Source of the DNA: Neobacillus cucumis
GTDB taxonomy: Bacteria; Bacillota; Bacilli; Bacillales_B; DSM-18226
Direction of reading: 5' to 3'
Length of the DNA stretch: 64,000 bases
Assembly: GCF_016107705.1 (NCBI RefSeq)
Contig: NZ_JAEHGC010000001.1
Span: 186,001-250,000, forward strand
The notes under the pieces are model-generated. The model had not been told where the DNA came from. It did not search any database and saw only the letters and a list, made by a program, of their open reading frames with translations. Position 1 is the first letter of the stretch. Every line of letters starts with the position of its first letter. This document shows, piece by piece, positions 46,079-55,100 of the stretch. Position numbers and translations under genes: made by a program.

Positions 46079-46204
46079 TTATTTTAACTGATGTTTATCT
46101 TGAAGAAAATTCATGACTGCATGCACAATCTCAATTGATTGGAAAGACATGAGGGAAAGTGCACTTAAAGAAAAGAAGCCTACAATTAATAGTCGTACCC
46201 ACAT
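46079..46204 (-). CDS. small membrane protein upstream of the two-component system
   Basis: The 41-aa product begins MWVRLLIVGFFSLSALSLMS, has one membrane segment and a short polar tail ending in KHQLK. The ATG at 46204 is chosen because AAAAAGGAGGGG precedes it; the upstream in-frame ATG has none. It is probably cotranscribed with the response regulator and kinase and could modulate the kinase, as small membrane proteins do elsewhere. No family is recognised. Confidence 0.6.
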   Translation of the reverse strand: MWVRLLIVGFFSLSALSLMSFQSIEIVHAVMNFLQDKHQLK

Positions 46205-46381
46205 GTTACACCCCTCCTTTTTAATCGAATTAACGAATGAATGATCACTGGCAGGAATGGTCAATAGTCAATACGCTAATAAATGGAACATCTATCTATA
46301 TCGTACCTTTAGAAATTTAAAGCATAATGAAAGGAAAATGAGAATTTGCTAATAAATTAATCTTTCCCTCTATAAATAACA

Positions 46382-46471
46382 GAAAAACACATGCCTTTAT
46401 AGCATGTGCAATAGTGGGAACTCTCATTATTGGTTAAGCGGCTACTTAGCAGCATAACTAGCCGCCTAAGC
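46382..46471 (-). ncRNA. candidate structured small RNA
   Basis: On the minus strand TTAACA (46507-46502) and TATATC (46483-46478) form a promoter-like pair 18 bases apart. The next ~90 bases contain three consecutive hairpins: GCGGCTA/TAGCCGC (46465-46438), CAATAATG/CACTATTG with one mismatch (46432-46409), and CACATGC/GCATGTG (46408-46388) followed by TTTTTC. No reading frame is evident. The rest of the gap 46205-46584 shows nothing else I can support. Confidence 0.5.
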
Positions 46472-46584
46472 AAGAATGATATAATTTGTACCGATCGTAA
46501 TTGTTAAGTCCCCAATTCTTATCCATACAAGTTCATCATAAAGCAGCAAATCGAAGGTTTGATGAAAAAAACATTAAAATTAGA

Positions 46585-47664
46585 TTAGAAAAGAGGCTCC
46601 ATTTCTTTCTTTCCCTTTAAAGAAAGTCGTCCTAAGTGATAAATAATCTTTTCAGCAGCCTCCTCTGGAGTCTCGGCTGGGATATCAATAAAATCACCTT
46701 CATATTCATATCGCTTATGGTCATACCTTGGATCGTAATAGTGTTCCAATAATTGTTCAATTAATTCTGGATAATTACCTTTCTGGAAAGCTTCTATAAG
46801 TCCGTTTTTAATTTCTATATTGGTTACACGTCTTAAGACCTTTTCAAGACCCGCACGAATCTTTTCCTCGTACCAGGGTTCGTTTTCGTAGGGTGTCACA
46901 TATTCATCAATAAGTAACTTAACCCTTTGTTCGATTGGGGAATGAACATAGAAGTTGATCCCACGAAGCTTTTTCTCCATTAATTCTTCCGGCTGTACAG
47001 CTTTACCAATACGTTTGCTTTCCGCCTCAATTAAAAAATAGAAAGAGCCTTGAATTTCCTTTAGTCCATTGAATAGCAGCGAGTCAAATGTTTTTTGATT
47101 ATGGCCATCACTAAGACCGATGGTCCCAAAAATAGATCCGCGATGTCCCGCCATTTCTTCAAGGTCTAAGACAGGATAACCTTTACTCGTTAATTGTTTT
47201 AGGATGACTGTCTTACCAACACCCGTTAACCCGTGTAAAACAATTGCTTTTTCAGGAAACATGGTTGGAATTTGACTAAGAATATACTGACGATATGCTT
47301 TATAACCGCCGACCAACCGCCAGGAATAGATACCAGCAAACTCCAAAAAGGTGACAACTGCATTACTGCGCATTCCTCCGCGCCAGCAGTTAATAATTAA
47401 TTCCTCCCCTGCCGAAGCAGCTTCCTTAATTGTGTGAAGCATATCAGGGATCTTAGGAGACACAAATTCCATGGCTTTCCATTTCGCAGCAGCCTGTCCT
47501 TCATGCTTATATATTGTACCTATAACAGCCCGCTCTTCATCTGAAAATAAAGGGACATTGATCGCCTCAGGAATTGCACCGTCCTTAAATTCAATTGGTG
47601 AGCGGACATCAATGATGATAGGATTTTTCAATTTATAAAGATCCTCAGCATTAATTTCCTTCAT
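46585..47664 (-). CDS. mnmH: tRNA 2-selenouridine synthase
   Basis: The 359-aa enzyme replaces sulphur by selenium at the wobble uridine of Lys, Glu and Gln tRNAs, using selenophosphate. An N-terminal rhodanese domain shows IIDVRSPIEFKDGAIPEAIN and the active-site Cys in CWRGGMRS; a P-loop follows in LHGLTGVGKTVILKQL, then LDLEEMAGHRGSIFG. Length and order match MnmH (SelU/YbbB). It needs selenophosphate synthetase SelD, not present here. ATG 47664 follows GGAGGAG. Its leader contains a terminator between the promoter and the gene. Confidence 0.93.
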   Translation of the reverse strand: MKEINAEDLYKLKNPIIIDVRSPIEFKDGAIPEAINVPLFSDEERAVIGTIYKHEGQAAAKWKAMEFVSPKIPDMLHTIKEAASAGEELIINCWRGGMRSNAVVTFLEFAGIYSWRLVGGYKAYRQYILSQIPTMFPEKAIVLHGLTGVGKTVILKQLTSKGYPVLDLEEMAGHRGSIFGTIGLSDGHNQKTFDSLLFNGLKEIQGSFYFLIEAESKRIGKAVQPEELMEKKLRGINFYVHSPIEQRVKLLIDEYVTPYENEPWYEEKIRAGLEKVLRRVTNIEIKNGLIEAFQKGNYPELIEQLLEHYYDPRYDHKRYEYEGDFIDIPAETPEEAAEKIIYHLGRLSLKGKKEMEPLF

Positions 47665-47701
47665 TATTACTTACACTCCTCCATTTAGGAACATATGGAT
47701 A

Positions 47702-47733
47702 AATAAAAACAAACTTCCAATTCTGGAAGTTTC
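47702..47733 (-). terminator. terminator inside the mnmH leader
   Basis: AAACTTCCA and TGGAAGTTT enclose GAAT and are followed by GTTTTTATTTA on the minus strand. It lies downstream of the mnmH promoter and about 40 bases before its start codon, so it can act as an attenuator. Confidence 0.7.
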
Positions 47734-47791
47734 CATCACAAATGTCTTTAACTAATAAATCCGTCTATGAAAAAACATTGAATACCTTCAT

Positions 47792-47820
47792 ATTATATAG
47801 AATTTAAACTGTACAATCAA
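47792..47820 (-). promoter_or_regulatory. promoter of mnmH
   Basis: TTGATT (47820-47815) and TATAAT (47797-47792) are 17 bases apart. The transcript would begin near 47785 and run through the leader terminator. Confidence 0.65.
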
Positions 47821-47849
47821 GGGAACGGGTTTTTCTGTTAATTTTTCAC

Positions 47850-47883
47850 AAAAGAAGTCTACTTGGGGAAGTAGACTTTTTTT
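47850..47883. terminator. terminator of the trp operon
   Basis: AAGTCTACTT and AAGTAGACTT form a 10-bp stem with T-rich flanks on both strands. Confidence 0.88.
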
Positions 47884-48669
47884 CTATATAACATTAGATT
47901 CAGGTTTTAATACCGCTATAAGTTTTTCTAATTCGGTTAAATTATTTTGGTTTAATAAATCAACGATTCTACTGCCAACAATTACTCCATCGCAGTATGG
48001 TGTAATTTCTTTTATTTGCGTTTCATTTGAAATTCCAAATCCGGCTAGAACAGGAATTGGACTGTTTTCCTTGATCGTGTGTAAGAACTGATTCAAATCT
48101 TGATTATACTCATTTCTTGTTCCGGTTATCCCCTTTACCGTTACAGCATATAAGAAGCCGTTGCCTTTTGATGAAATTGCCTTTATCCGTTCTATTGGAG
48201 TGGTTAACGTAACAAGCCGAATCAGCTCAATTTTCGCCTCCTCTAAATAAGGCGCAATGATTTCTTCCTCCTCTACAGGTAAATCAGGAATAATACATCC
48301 GTCCACCCCTGCAACTTTAGCATCCTCTACAAACTTAGCTATCCCGTATGCGTAGATTGGATTTAAGTAGGTCATCATAACAATCGGGACTGAAATCTGT
48401 GATCTTGCTTTGGCAATCTCTGCAATGATCCCCTTTAATGTCGTGCCATTTGCTAGCGCTCTAATCCCAGCCTGCTGAATCGTCGGTCCATCTGCAACAG
48501 GATCGGAAAAAGGAACTCCTACTTCTATTGCCGTAGCACCTAATTTTTCGAGGGTAATAAGGCGGTCACAAAGGACCTCCAAGCCGCCGTCCCCTGCCAT
48601 TATATAAGGAACAAATGCTTTTCTCTTTTGTTTATTTAATTCATTAAATGCTTGTGTAATTCGATTCAT
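47884..48669 (-). CDS. trpA: tryptophan synthase alpha chain
   Basis: The 261-aa TIM-barrel subunit cleaves indole-3-glycerol phosphate to indole. Catalytic residues are in AIEVGVPFSDPVADGPTIQ (Glu and Asp) and the loop ITGTRN. It is the last gene of the operon, two bases after trpB, and passes indole to TrpB through the complex tunnel. Confidence 0.96.
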   Translation of the reverse strand: MNRITQAFNELNKQKRKAFVPYIMAGDGGLEVLCDRLITLEKLGATAIEVGVPFSDPVADGPTIQQAGIRALANGTTLKGIIAEIAKARSQISVPIVMMTYLNPIYAYGIAKFVEDAKVAGVDGCIIPDLPVEEEEIIAPYLEEAKIELIRLVTLTTPIERIKAISSKGNGFLYAVTVKGITGTRNEYNQDLNQFLHTIKENSPIPVLAGFGISNETQIKEITPYCDGVIVGSRIVDLLNQNNLTELEKLIAVLKPESNVI

Positions 48670-48671
48670 TT

Positions 48672-49871
48672 CTACCTTCCCCCTTTTAACCTTGCTCTTA
48701 CGGCATCAACATCCTTATCCCCACGCCCTGACAAGCAGACAACCAGATGTTCTGATTCTTTCATTTCAGCAGCGCGTTTAACAGCAAATGCAACTGCATG
48801 AGAGCTTTCTAATGCAGGGATAATTCCTTCTAGTTTTGATAAAAGCTGGAACGCATCAAGTGCCTCTTGATCGGTAATCGAGTTGTAAATCGCACGGCCG
48901 CTTTCATGTAAGTAGCTATGTTCCGGTCCAATCCCCGGATAGTCAAGACCTGCCGAAATCGAGTGAGCCTCGATAATTTGCCCGTCATCATCTTGTAAAA
49001 GGTACATTAGTGCACCATGCAATACTCCGGGACTCCCGCTTGTTAACGAAGCGGCATGAAAACCGGTTTCAATCCCCTGCCCAGCGGCTTCAACTCCATA
49101 TAATTTAACCTCTTCATTTTCAATAAATGGATAGAACATTCCCATGGCATTGCTTCCACCACCTATACAGGCAACCACTGCCTCCGGCAGTTTGCCTTCT
49201 TTTTCAAAAAATTGCTGTTTCGTTTCCTTTCCAATCACGCTTTGAAAATCACGAACAATCATCGGGAACGGGTGCGGACCTGATACAGAGCCTAACAGAT
49301 AGTGAGTATCATCAACATTTGCCACCCAGTAGCGAAGCGCCTCATTTACCGCATCTTTTAATGTTGAACTTCCAGTTGTTACACTGACTACCTTTGCTCC
49401 CAGTAATTCCATACGATATACATTCAGTGCCTGGCGTTTGATATCCTCAGCACCCATAAAAATAATACAATCAAGATTTAGCAGTGCACATACCGTAGCT
49501 GTCGCAACTCCATGCTGGCCGGCACCTGTTTCAGCAACGATTTTTCTTTTCCCCATTCGAACCGCTAAAAGAGCCTGGCCAATGGCATTGTTAATCTTGT
49601 GTGCTCCGGTATGATTTAAATCCTCTCTTTTTAGATAGATTTTTGCCCCACCGGCATATTTGGTTAGGTTCTCGGCAAAATAGAGCGGTGTCTCCCTGCC
49701 GACATATTCTTTTAAAAGCTGATTAATTTCCTCCTGAAAAGATGGATCCTTCTTTGCAATTTTATAAGCCTCTTCTAGTTCTGTAACTGCCTTCATCAAA
49801 GTTTCCGGGACAAATCTGCCGCCAAAAATGCCGAAGTGTCCTTTTTCATTTGGTAATGTATAACTTGTCAT
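48672..49871 (-). CDS. trpB: tryptophan synthase beta chain
   Basis: The 399-aa PLP enzyme joins indole and serine to make tryptophan. The Schiff-base lysine is in [17 protein letters not shown] and the phosphate-binding loop in [12 protein letters not shown]. It overlaps trpF by four bases. Confidence 0.97.
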   Translation of the reverse strand: MTSYTLPNEKGHFGIFGGRFVPETLMKAVTELEEAYKIAKKDPSFQEEINQLLKEYVGRETPLYFAENLTKYAGGAKIYLKREDLNHTGAHKINNAIGQALLAVRMGKRKIVAETGAGQHGVATATVCALLNLDCIIFMGAEDIKRQALNVYRMELLGAKVVSVTTGSSTLKDAVNEALRYWVANVDDTHYLLGSVSGPHPFPMIVRDFQSVIGKETKQQFFEKEGKLPEAVVACIGGGSNAMGMFYPFIENEEVKLYGVEAAGQGIETGFHAASLTSGSPGVLHGALMYLLQDDDGQIIEAHSISAGLDYPGIGPEHSYLHESGRAIYNSITDQEALDAFQLLSKLEGIIPALESSHAVAFAVKRAAEMKESEHLVVCLSGRGDKDVDAVRARLKGGR

Positions 49872-50494
49872 ACTGTTGTCCTCCTCGCAAGGCTTCCCTT
49901 TGCCTTTTCAATAAATATTTTAATTTTTTGAAGATCTTTCTTTCCGTCTGTCTCGACCCCGCTTGAAACATCAACCATATCAGGCCGGATTGTTTGGATC
50001 GCTTCCTCCACATTCTCCTGATGCAACCCACCGGCTAATATAATTTTCTTTTCCTTAAGAACATCAAGGTTAATGTTTTTCCAATTAAAGGCGATCCCAT
50101 TTCCACCCCTGTACTTTCCTTTTGGGCCATCAAGCAGGAGGTATTCACACGGATAATTTTTTATTTCTTCGAGGGTTTCGTCCGATTCAATACTTGCCGC
50201 CTTTATTACCGGTAATGTCAGCCCCTCACTTAACAATGCTAATTCATCTCCGTGTAATTGGATATGGGTTAATCCAGTGAAGTTGGCAATCTTCTCTATT
50301 CCTTCCACGGTTGCATTGACAAACACTCCGACCTTCATAACCTCAGAAGGCAGCTTTTCAATGATTTCCTTTGCCTTTTCCAGTTCTACTTTTCTTTTAC
50401 TCTCTGCAAAAACGAAGCCAATTGCATCTGCACCATAGGCTACAGCAGCCAGGGCAGTGTCAACATCTGTAATACCGCAAATTTTCACCTTCAT
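49868..50494 (-). CDS. trpF: phosphoribosylanthranilate isomerase
   Basis: The 208-aa TIM barrel performs the Amadori rearrangement of phosphoribosylanthranilate. The starting [18 protein letters not shown] with the catalytic Cys and the C-terminal [13 protein letters not shown] with the catalytic Asp-like region are diagnostic. It overlaps trpC and trpB by four bases at either end. Confidence 0.95.
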   Translation of the reverse strand: MKVKICGITDVDTALAAVAYGADAIGFVFAESKRKVELEKAKEIIEKLPSEVMKVGVFVNATVEGIEKIANFTGLTHIQLHGDELALLSEGLTLPVIKAASIESDETLEEIKNYPCEYLLLDGPKGKYRGGNGIAFNWKNINLDVLKEKKIILAGGLHQENVEEAIQTIRPDMVDVSSGVETDGKKDLQKIKIFIEKAKGSLARRTTV

Positions 50495-51282
50495 TGCTCC
50501 ACACCCCCTGCAAGAGGCAGACGAAAATTAACCACTGACTGATTTACATCTTTGCTGACCATCAAGGCTTCCCCGACTAGAATACCGTTCGCACCTGCAT
50601 TTCTAACCCTTTCAACATCTTCTGTTGAATGAATGCCACTTTCGCTGATAAGAAACGCTCCGCTTTCTCTAACAAGTGCTGCCAAATTTTCCGTTACTTC
50701 AAGAGACACCTTAAAGGTCTTTAAATCCCTATTATTGACTCCAATAAGTTTTGCACCTAATTTTAGGGCGGTATGCAATTCATCCAGGTTATGGACTTCT
50801 ACTAAGACTTCTAATCCAAGGCTTGTTGCATATTGATGAAGTTGGAATAGTTTGTTCTCATCCAGTGCAGATACTATTAATAAAATGATGTCAGCCCCAT
50901 TTGCAGCAGCATGGTCAATTTGAACCGCATCAATCATGAAATCCTTACAAAGGATCGGCAGTTCTACTGCTTCCCTTACTGTTTTTAAGTCTGAAAAGGC
51001 ACCTTTAAAGAAGGTTTGATCAGTTAAAACCGAAATGGCTGAGGCGCCGGAACGTTCGTATTGCCTCGCTTGTTCTGCCGGATTAAGTGCTTGGTTAATA
51101 ATCCCTTTTGACGGTGAAGCACGTTTAAATTCAGCTATAATCGAAATTTCCTCCGCCTTCTCGAGCTTACGAATGAAAGATTTTCTATCCTCTAAGCTTG
51201 GAGGTAGGGTTGGTCTCGTTTCTCGAAGAATCGGAAGCTCCAGTTTTTTTTGTTCAATAATCCGATCTAATATCGTTCCCAT
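50491..51282 (-). CDS. trpC: indole-3-glycerol phosphate synthase
   Basis: The 263-aa enzyme closes the indole ring. Key residues are in IIAEFKRASPSKG (Lys), ILCKDFMIDAVQI (Lys) and LIGVNNRDLKTF, with SESGIH near the end. It abuts trpD and overlaps trpF by four bases. Confidence 0.95.
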   Translation of the reverse strand: MGTILDRIIEQKKLELPILRETRPTLPPSLEDRKSFIRKLEKAEEISIIAEFKRASPSKGIINQALNPAEQARQYERSGASAISVLTDQTFFKGAFSDLKTVREAVELPILCKDFMIDAVQIDHAAANGADIILLIVSALDENKLFQLHQYATSLGLEVLVEVHNLDELHTALKLGAKLIGVNNRDLKTFKVSLEVTENLAALVRESGAFLISESGIHSTEDVERVRNAGANGILVGEALMVSKDVNQSVVNFRLPLAGGVEQ

Positions 51283-52311
51283 TTAGATTGCCTCCCTCTG
51301 CCCTGCTGCAGTTTTCTCAATTAATTGTTGAAGTTTCTCGTAAGCGGCACCTGAATCAATTACCTCTCTAGCTTGATTGATGCCGTCCTGAATGGAGACA
51401 GCCTTTCCAGTTGTATAGATTCCAAGGCCTGCGTTCAATAATACCGTATCCCGGTAAGCTCCTCTTTCCCCTTTAAGTACTCGCACTAGGATTTCGGCAT
51501 TTTCCCTCGAATCTCCTCCCTTTATCTCGCTGTTATCATAATGTGGAAGACCAACTTCCTCTGGTGAAAAAGTATATTTTGTGATCGTGCCATTTTCTAG
51601 AATACTTAAATGATTTTCGCCCTGTAATGATGCTTCGTCCATATACCCTGCACCATTTAAGACAATTGCCCGCTTCCGGCCCAGTTTGTTCAGCACTTCC
51701 GCAAACACCGGCAGTAAGTCGCGTCGGTAAACCCCTAATAATTGAAAATCTAAATCAATCGGATTGGTTAGTGGTCCAATAAAGTTAAACACTGTTGGAA
51801 TTCTTAACTGCTTACGAACCATCCCGATTTTTTTAAGTTTTGGATGGACATTAGGGGCAAACAAAAAGGCAATGCCCACCTCATCGATCACTTCTTCAAT
51901 TCGTTCTGGTGCTAAATCTAAATTGATTCCGAGCTTTTCCAGAACATCAGCACTCCCTGTTTTGCTTGAAATACTTCTATTTCCATGCTTGGCAACCGGT
52001 ATCCCCGCCCCGGCAATTACAAAAGCAGAAGTGGTACTAACATTAAAACTTGATGATCCGTCGCCTCCTGTACCACAGTTATCCAGAACATTCGGAAACT
52101 TCTTTTTAAAGCTTAGGGTATTTTCCTTCAACGCCCTTACAATACCAGTGATTTCTTCCACTGTTTCTCCTTTTGACTTTAACCCCATTAAAAAGGCGGC
52201 AATTTCACTTTCTGATACTTCCTCACAGAGGATATTGTCAATTGCTTCTTTCATTTCGTTTTCAGTGAACGATTTTTTTTCAGCTAATTGGAGTAAATAA
52301 TTTTTCATCAC
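51283..52311 (-). CDS. trpD: anthranilate phosphoribosyltransferase
   Basis: The 342-aa enzyme adds phosphoribosyl pyrophosphate to anthranilate. The PRPP-binding LDNCGTGGDGSSSFNVSTTS and KHGNRSISSKTGSAD motifs are present. Its start lies inside the end of trpG (about 30 bases overlap), an unusually long overlap for this operon; ATG 52311 or the next codon may be used. Confidence 0.95.
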   Translation of the reverse strand: MMKNYLLQLAEKKSFTENEMKEAIDNILCEEVSESEIAAFLMGLKSKGETVEEITGIVRALKENTLSFKKKFPNVLDNCGTGGDGSSSFNVSTTSAFVIAGAGIPVAKHGNRSISSKTGSADVLEKLGINLDLAPERIEEVIDEVGIAFLFAPNVHPKLKKIGMVRKQLRIPTVFNFIGPLTNPIDLDFQLLGVYRRDLLPVFAEVLNKLGRKRAIVLNGAGYMDEASLQGENHLSILENGTITKYTFSPEEVGLPHYDNSEIKGGDSRENAEILVRVLKGERGAYRDTVLLNAGLGIYTTGKAVSIQDGINQAREVIDSGAAYEKLQQLIEKTAAGQREAI

Positions 52312-52891
52312 GATTCATCCTTTCTATGTCATTTAAGAAATTTTTAAGGATCCCTTTTCCAGTTGGTGTCCCAATTGATTCGGGGTGGAACTGAAGCCCA
52401 TATACCGGATAGCGCCTGTGCTTAATCGCCATTATCTCTTGGTCATCCATCGAAAGTGCAACAGATTCAAATTCTTCAGGGAGACTGTTTTTTTCAATCA
52501 CTAACGAATGATAGCGCATCACCTCTAATGGGGATGATAAATATTCAAATAGTCCACCGCTGTTATGCGTGATAAAAGACGTTTTCCCATGTTTAATTGA
52601 ATCAGCCCGTGTAATATTTGCCCCAAAAGCATACCCAATAGCCTGATGTCCAAGGCAAATCCCTAAAATAGGAACCTTTTGATAAAACTCCTTAATAACT
52701 TCGACGCAAATCCCAGCATCCTCCGGTCTGCCAGGTCCGGGTGAAAGAATAATAGCCCTAGGATTTAACTCCTTCAGCTGCTCTATTGTAAATTGATTAT
52801 TGCGAATGACAGTTGCTTTTTCTCCTAATTCACCAAGATATTGGTAAAGGTTAAATGTAAAAGAATCAAAATTATCGATTAGTACAATCAT
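52280..52891 (-). CDS. trpG: anthranilate synthase glutaminase subunit
   Basis: The 203-aa class I glutamine amidotransferase supplies ammonia to TrpE. The nucleophile Cys is in ILGICLGHQAIGYAFG and the His-Glu pair in YGLQFHPESIG. Unlike B. subtilis, which uses a shared pabA/trpG in a folate operon, this gene is within the trp operon. It may still serve folate synthesis as well. Confidence 0.93.
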   Translation of the reverse strand: MIVLIDNFDSFTFNLYQYLGELGEKATVIRNNQFTIEQLKELNPRAIILSPGPGRPEDAGICVEVIKEFYQKVPILGICLGHQAIGYAFGANITRADSIKHGKTSFITHNSGGLFEYLSSPLEVMRYHSLVIEKNSLPEEFESVALSMDDQEIMAIKHRRYPVYGLQFHPESIGTPTGKGILKNFLNDIERMNRDEKLFTPIS

Positions 52892-54276
52892 TTTTCACCC
52901 TCCAAAAATGATTTCAATTTATTTACAGTTTCCTCGTATTCGGACTCTGGATTAGAGTCGTGAACGATTCCTGCACCGGCTTGAATATAGGCATTTCCAT
53001 CTTTCAAAATCATCGTTCTAATTGCTAAGGCAAAATCCATATTACCGTTTGCGGAAAGGTACCCAATTGCTCCGGAATAAAGACCGCGCTTGGATTTTTC
53101 TAAAGAATTTATAATTTCCATTGCTCTAATTTTTGGTGCCCCAGAAACTGTTCCGGCCGGCAGGCATGCTGCCAATGCATCAAGGGCTGTGTTTTGGGAA
53201 GTTAACTGCCCACTGATCTCTGAAACCAAATGGATGACATGGCGGAATTTTTCAACAGCCATATATTTATCAACCGTAACAGTTCCAAATTCGCAAACCC
53301 TGCCAAGATCATTTCTACCCAGATCGACAAGCATTTTATGTTCAGCTAATTCTTTTTCATCTGCCAGCAGTTCTTTTTCAATTAATTGGTCATCTTCTGT
53401 ACTTGTTCCTCTTCTTTTTGTCCCGGCAATCGGATTTGCGATCACCTGTTTTCCCCTAACCTTAATCAAACTTTCCGGCGACGAACCAATGACTGTGTAT
53501 GGTTCAAAATCAATATAAAACATATAAGGAGTTGGATTATTCGCACGATGTTTACGGTAAACGGATAATGGTGTTCCTTGAAAGGCTGACTTCATCCGCC
53601 TTGAAAGGACAACCTGAAAGATATCTCCGGCAAGGATATGTTCCTTTGCCTTTTTCACATTATTGATAAAAGTCTCCTTCGTCGTCTCTGACTCATATCC
53701 GTTAAACTGGCAGGGTTCCTCTTCAAGAAAATAGTCAGGTTGTTTTAACTCCTTGACTCTTTCCTGAATTCTTTTTTCAATTTGAACCGGATTAGATTCC
53801 TCTAAAATTGGCAAGCCGCAAACTATTACCTTTTCCTGTAGGTGATCAAAGACAATTAATTCTTCGTAAAACATCAAATGTACATCTGGCATATTTAAGC
53901 TATTTTCTAAACTTGGGCCAATATCTTCATACTGTCGGACGATATCATAGCCAACATACCCGACAGCCCCTCCGATAAATGGAAAAGGAGTTTCATTCAT
54001 TTCCATTTTTGGGAGCAGTCTTTTTAAAATCTCTAACGGATTTCCTTGGAGGATTGTTTCTTCGCCATTGCGTTTTATTAATTGAGCATCATTTCCTGTT
54101 GCAATTAATTCCAGGGCAGGATCCGCTCCAATAAAGGAATAACGTCCCGAGTCATTATATTTATGGGAACTCTCTAATAAAAATTTCTTTTTGCCACTTA
54201 TTTTTTTTAATATAGAGATCGGTGTCAGGGTGTCTCCTTTTAATTCCTGAACCAAAAAGTTACTTTTTGTTTTCAT
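52888..54276 (-). CDS. trpE: anthranilate synthase component I
   Basis: The 462-aa chorismate-using enzyme has the N-terminal tryptophan-binding LLESSHKYNDSGRYSFIG motif and the C-terminal chorismate fold with NPIAGTKRRG, LVDLGRNDLGRV and PAGTVSGAPKIRAM. It is the first structural gene, preceded by two T-box leaders, and is expected to be inhibited by tryptophan as well as controlled by Trp-tRNA charging. Confidence 0.95.
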   Translation of the reverse strand: MKTKSNFLVQELKGDTLTPISILKKISGKKKFLLESSHKYNDSGRYSFIGADPALELIATGNDAQLIKRNGEETILQGNPLEILKRLLPKMEMNETPFPFIGGAVGYVGYDIVRQYEDIGPSLENSLNMPDVHLMFYEELIVFDHLQEKVIVCGLPILEESNPVQIEKRIQERVKELKQPDYFLEEEPCQFNGYESETTKETFINNVKKAKEHILAGDIFQVVLSRRMKSAFQGTPLSVYRKHRANNPTPYMFYIDFEPYTVIGSSPESLIKVRGKQVIANPIAGTKRRGTSTEDDQLIEKELLADEKELAEHKMLVDLGRNDLGRVCEFGTVTVDKYMAVEKFRHVIHLVSEISGQLTSQNTALDALAACLPAGTVSGAPKIRAMEIINSLEKSKRGLYSGAIGYLSANGNMDFALAIRTMILKDGNAYIQAGAGIVHDSNPESEYEETVNKLKSFLEGEK

Positions 54277-54297
54277 TCCATTTGCGCTCCTTTCAAA

Positions 54298-54610
54298 ATA
54301 AAAAAAAATCGCCCTCTATGGATGCATTTGAAAATTTCATACATCCATAGAGGGCGATTCTTAAACCGCGGTGCCACCTCCGTTTGAAACAGGCCTCACA
54401 ACCTGTTTCCTCTTTCAGATACAGGACATATTCGTCCGATATCCTATCCTTATAACGGTGGAACTCCGTGCAGTCCTACTGATCTAAGAAAGCATTTTCG
54501 CTTCCTGCGTTCAAACTGCATCTCGCAAGTCCATTCCACAAATTTCCTCTTACCGGGCTCTCACCCTCCCCGGCTCTCTGGAAAGAATCAAAAATGTGTA
54601 CTCCTCTTGC
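54298..54610 (-). promoter_or_regulatory. tryptophan T-box riboswitch, second (trpE-proximal)
   Basis: The minus strand carries GGTGGCACCGCGG, the T-box core, at about 54380-54366. The long terminator pairing AATCGCCCTCTATGGATG with CATCCATAGAGGGCGATT and a T run lies just before trpE. The specifier region reads GAATGGACTTGCG with TGG as the tryptophan codon. Confidence 0.88.
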
Positions 54611-54644
54611 TTAACGATTTTTCATTTTTAATTTTTTCAAAACA

Positions 54645-54925
54645 AAAAGGGCCCCCCATCCAAAAAGGACGGAAGACCCGTGGTGCCACCTTCATTAGCT
54701 TAAAAATCAGCTCACTTTACCGATATCGAAGCAGGTTGAAAACTGCTTGAATATCTGTCTCATGTAACGATGAGATTTTCGCCAAAGCCTACTACGCCAT
54801 TTTGGGGTTCGGTTTGGGGCTCAGAAGTCCATTCACCATTACTTCTACACTGATTCGCACCATCCATCAGCTCTCTAAAGAATCCGTAAAAGTTACTACT
54901 CTTCATCAATGCCGTATCAATCTTT
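54645..54925 (-). promoter_or_regulatory. tryptophan T-box riboswitch, first (promoter-proximal)
   Basis: GGTGGCACCACGG is the core. The terminator GGGTCTTCCGTCC/GGATGGGGGGCCC pairs over 13 positions with several G-U pairs and is followed by TTTTTG. The specifier region reads GAATGGACTTCTG with TGG as the tryptophan codon. Confidence 0.88.
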
Positions 54926-54939
54926 ATTAATTGTTTTTA

Positions 54940-54968
54940 ATAATAATCACTTTCCAACCGTTTGTCAA
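54940..54968 (-). promoter_or_regulatory. promoter of the trp operon
   Basis: TTGACA (54968-54963) and TATTAT (54945-54940) are separated by 17 bases, ahead of the first T-box. There is no TRAP-type (GAG/UAG)n repeat. Confidence 0.78.
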
Positions 54969-55100
54969 CCATCAATTTTGGAATTTTCGAAATTGAATCT
55001 CCAGCCTAATTCCATTTAAAGGATTTTGGGTTCCTAATTATTTTGACTCAAATAAGCCAATATTAACAGTAGCACATTATGAAGGCGGGATAGAAGGGTA

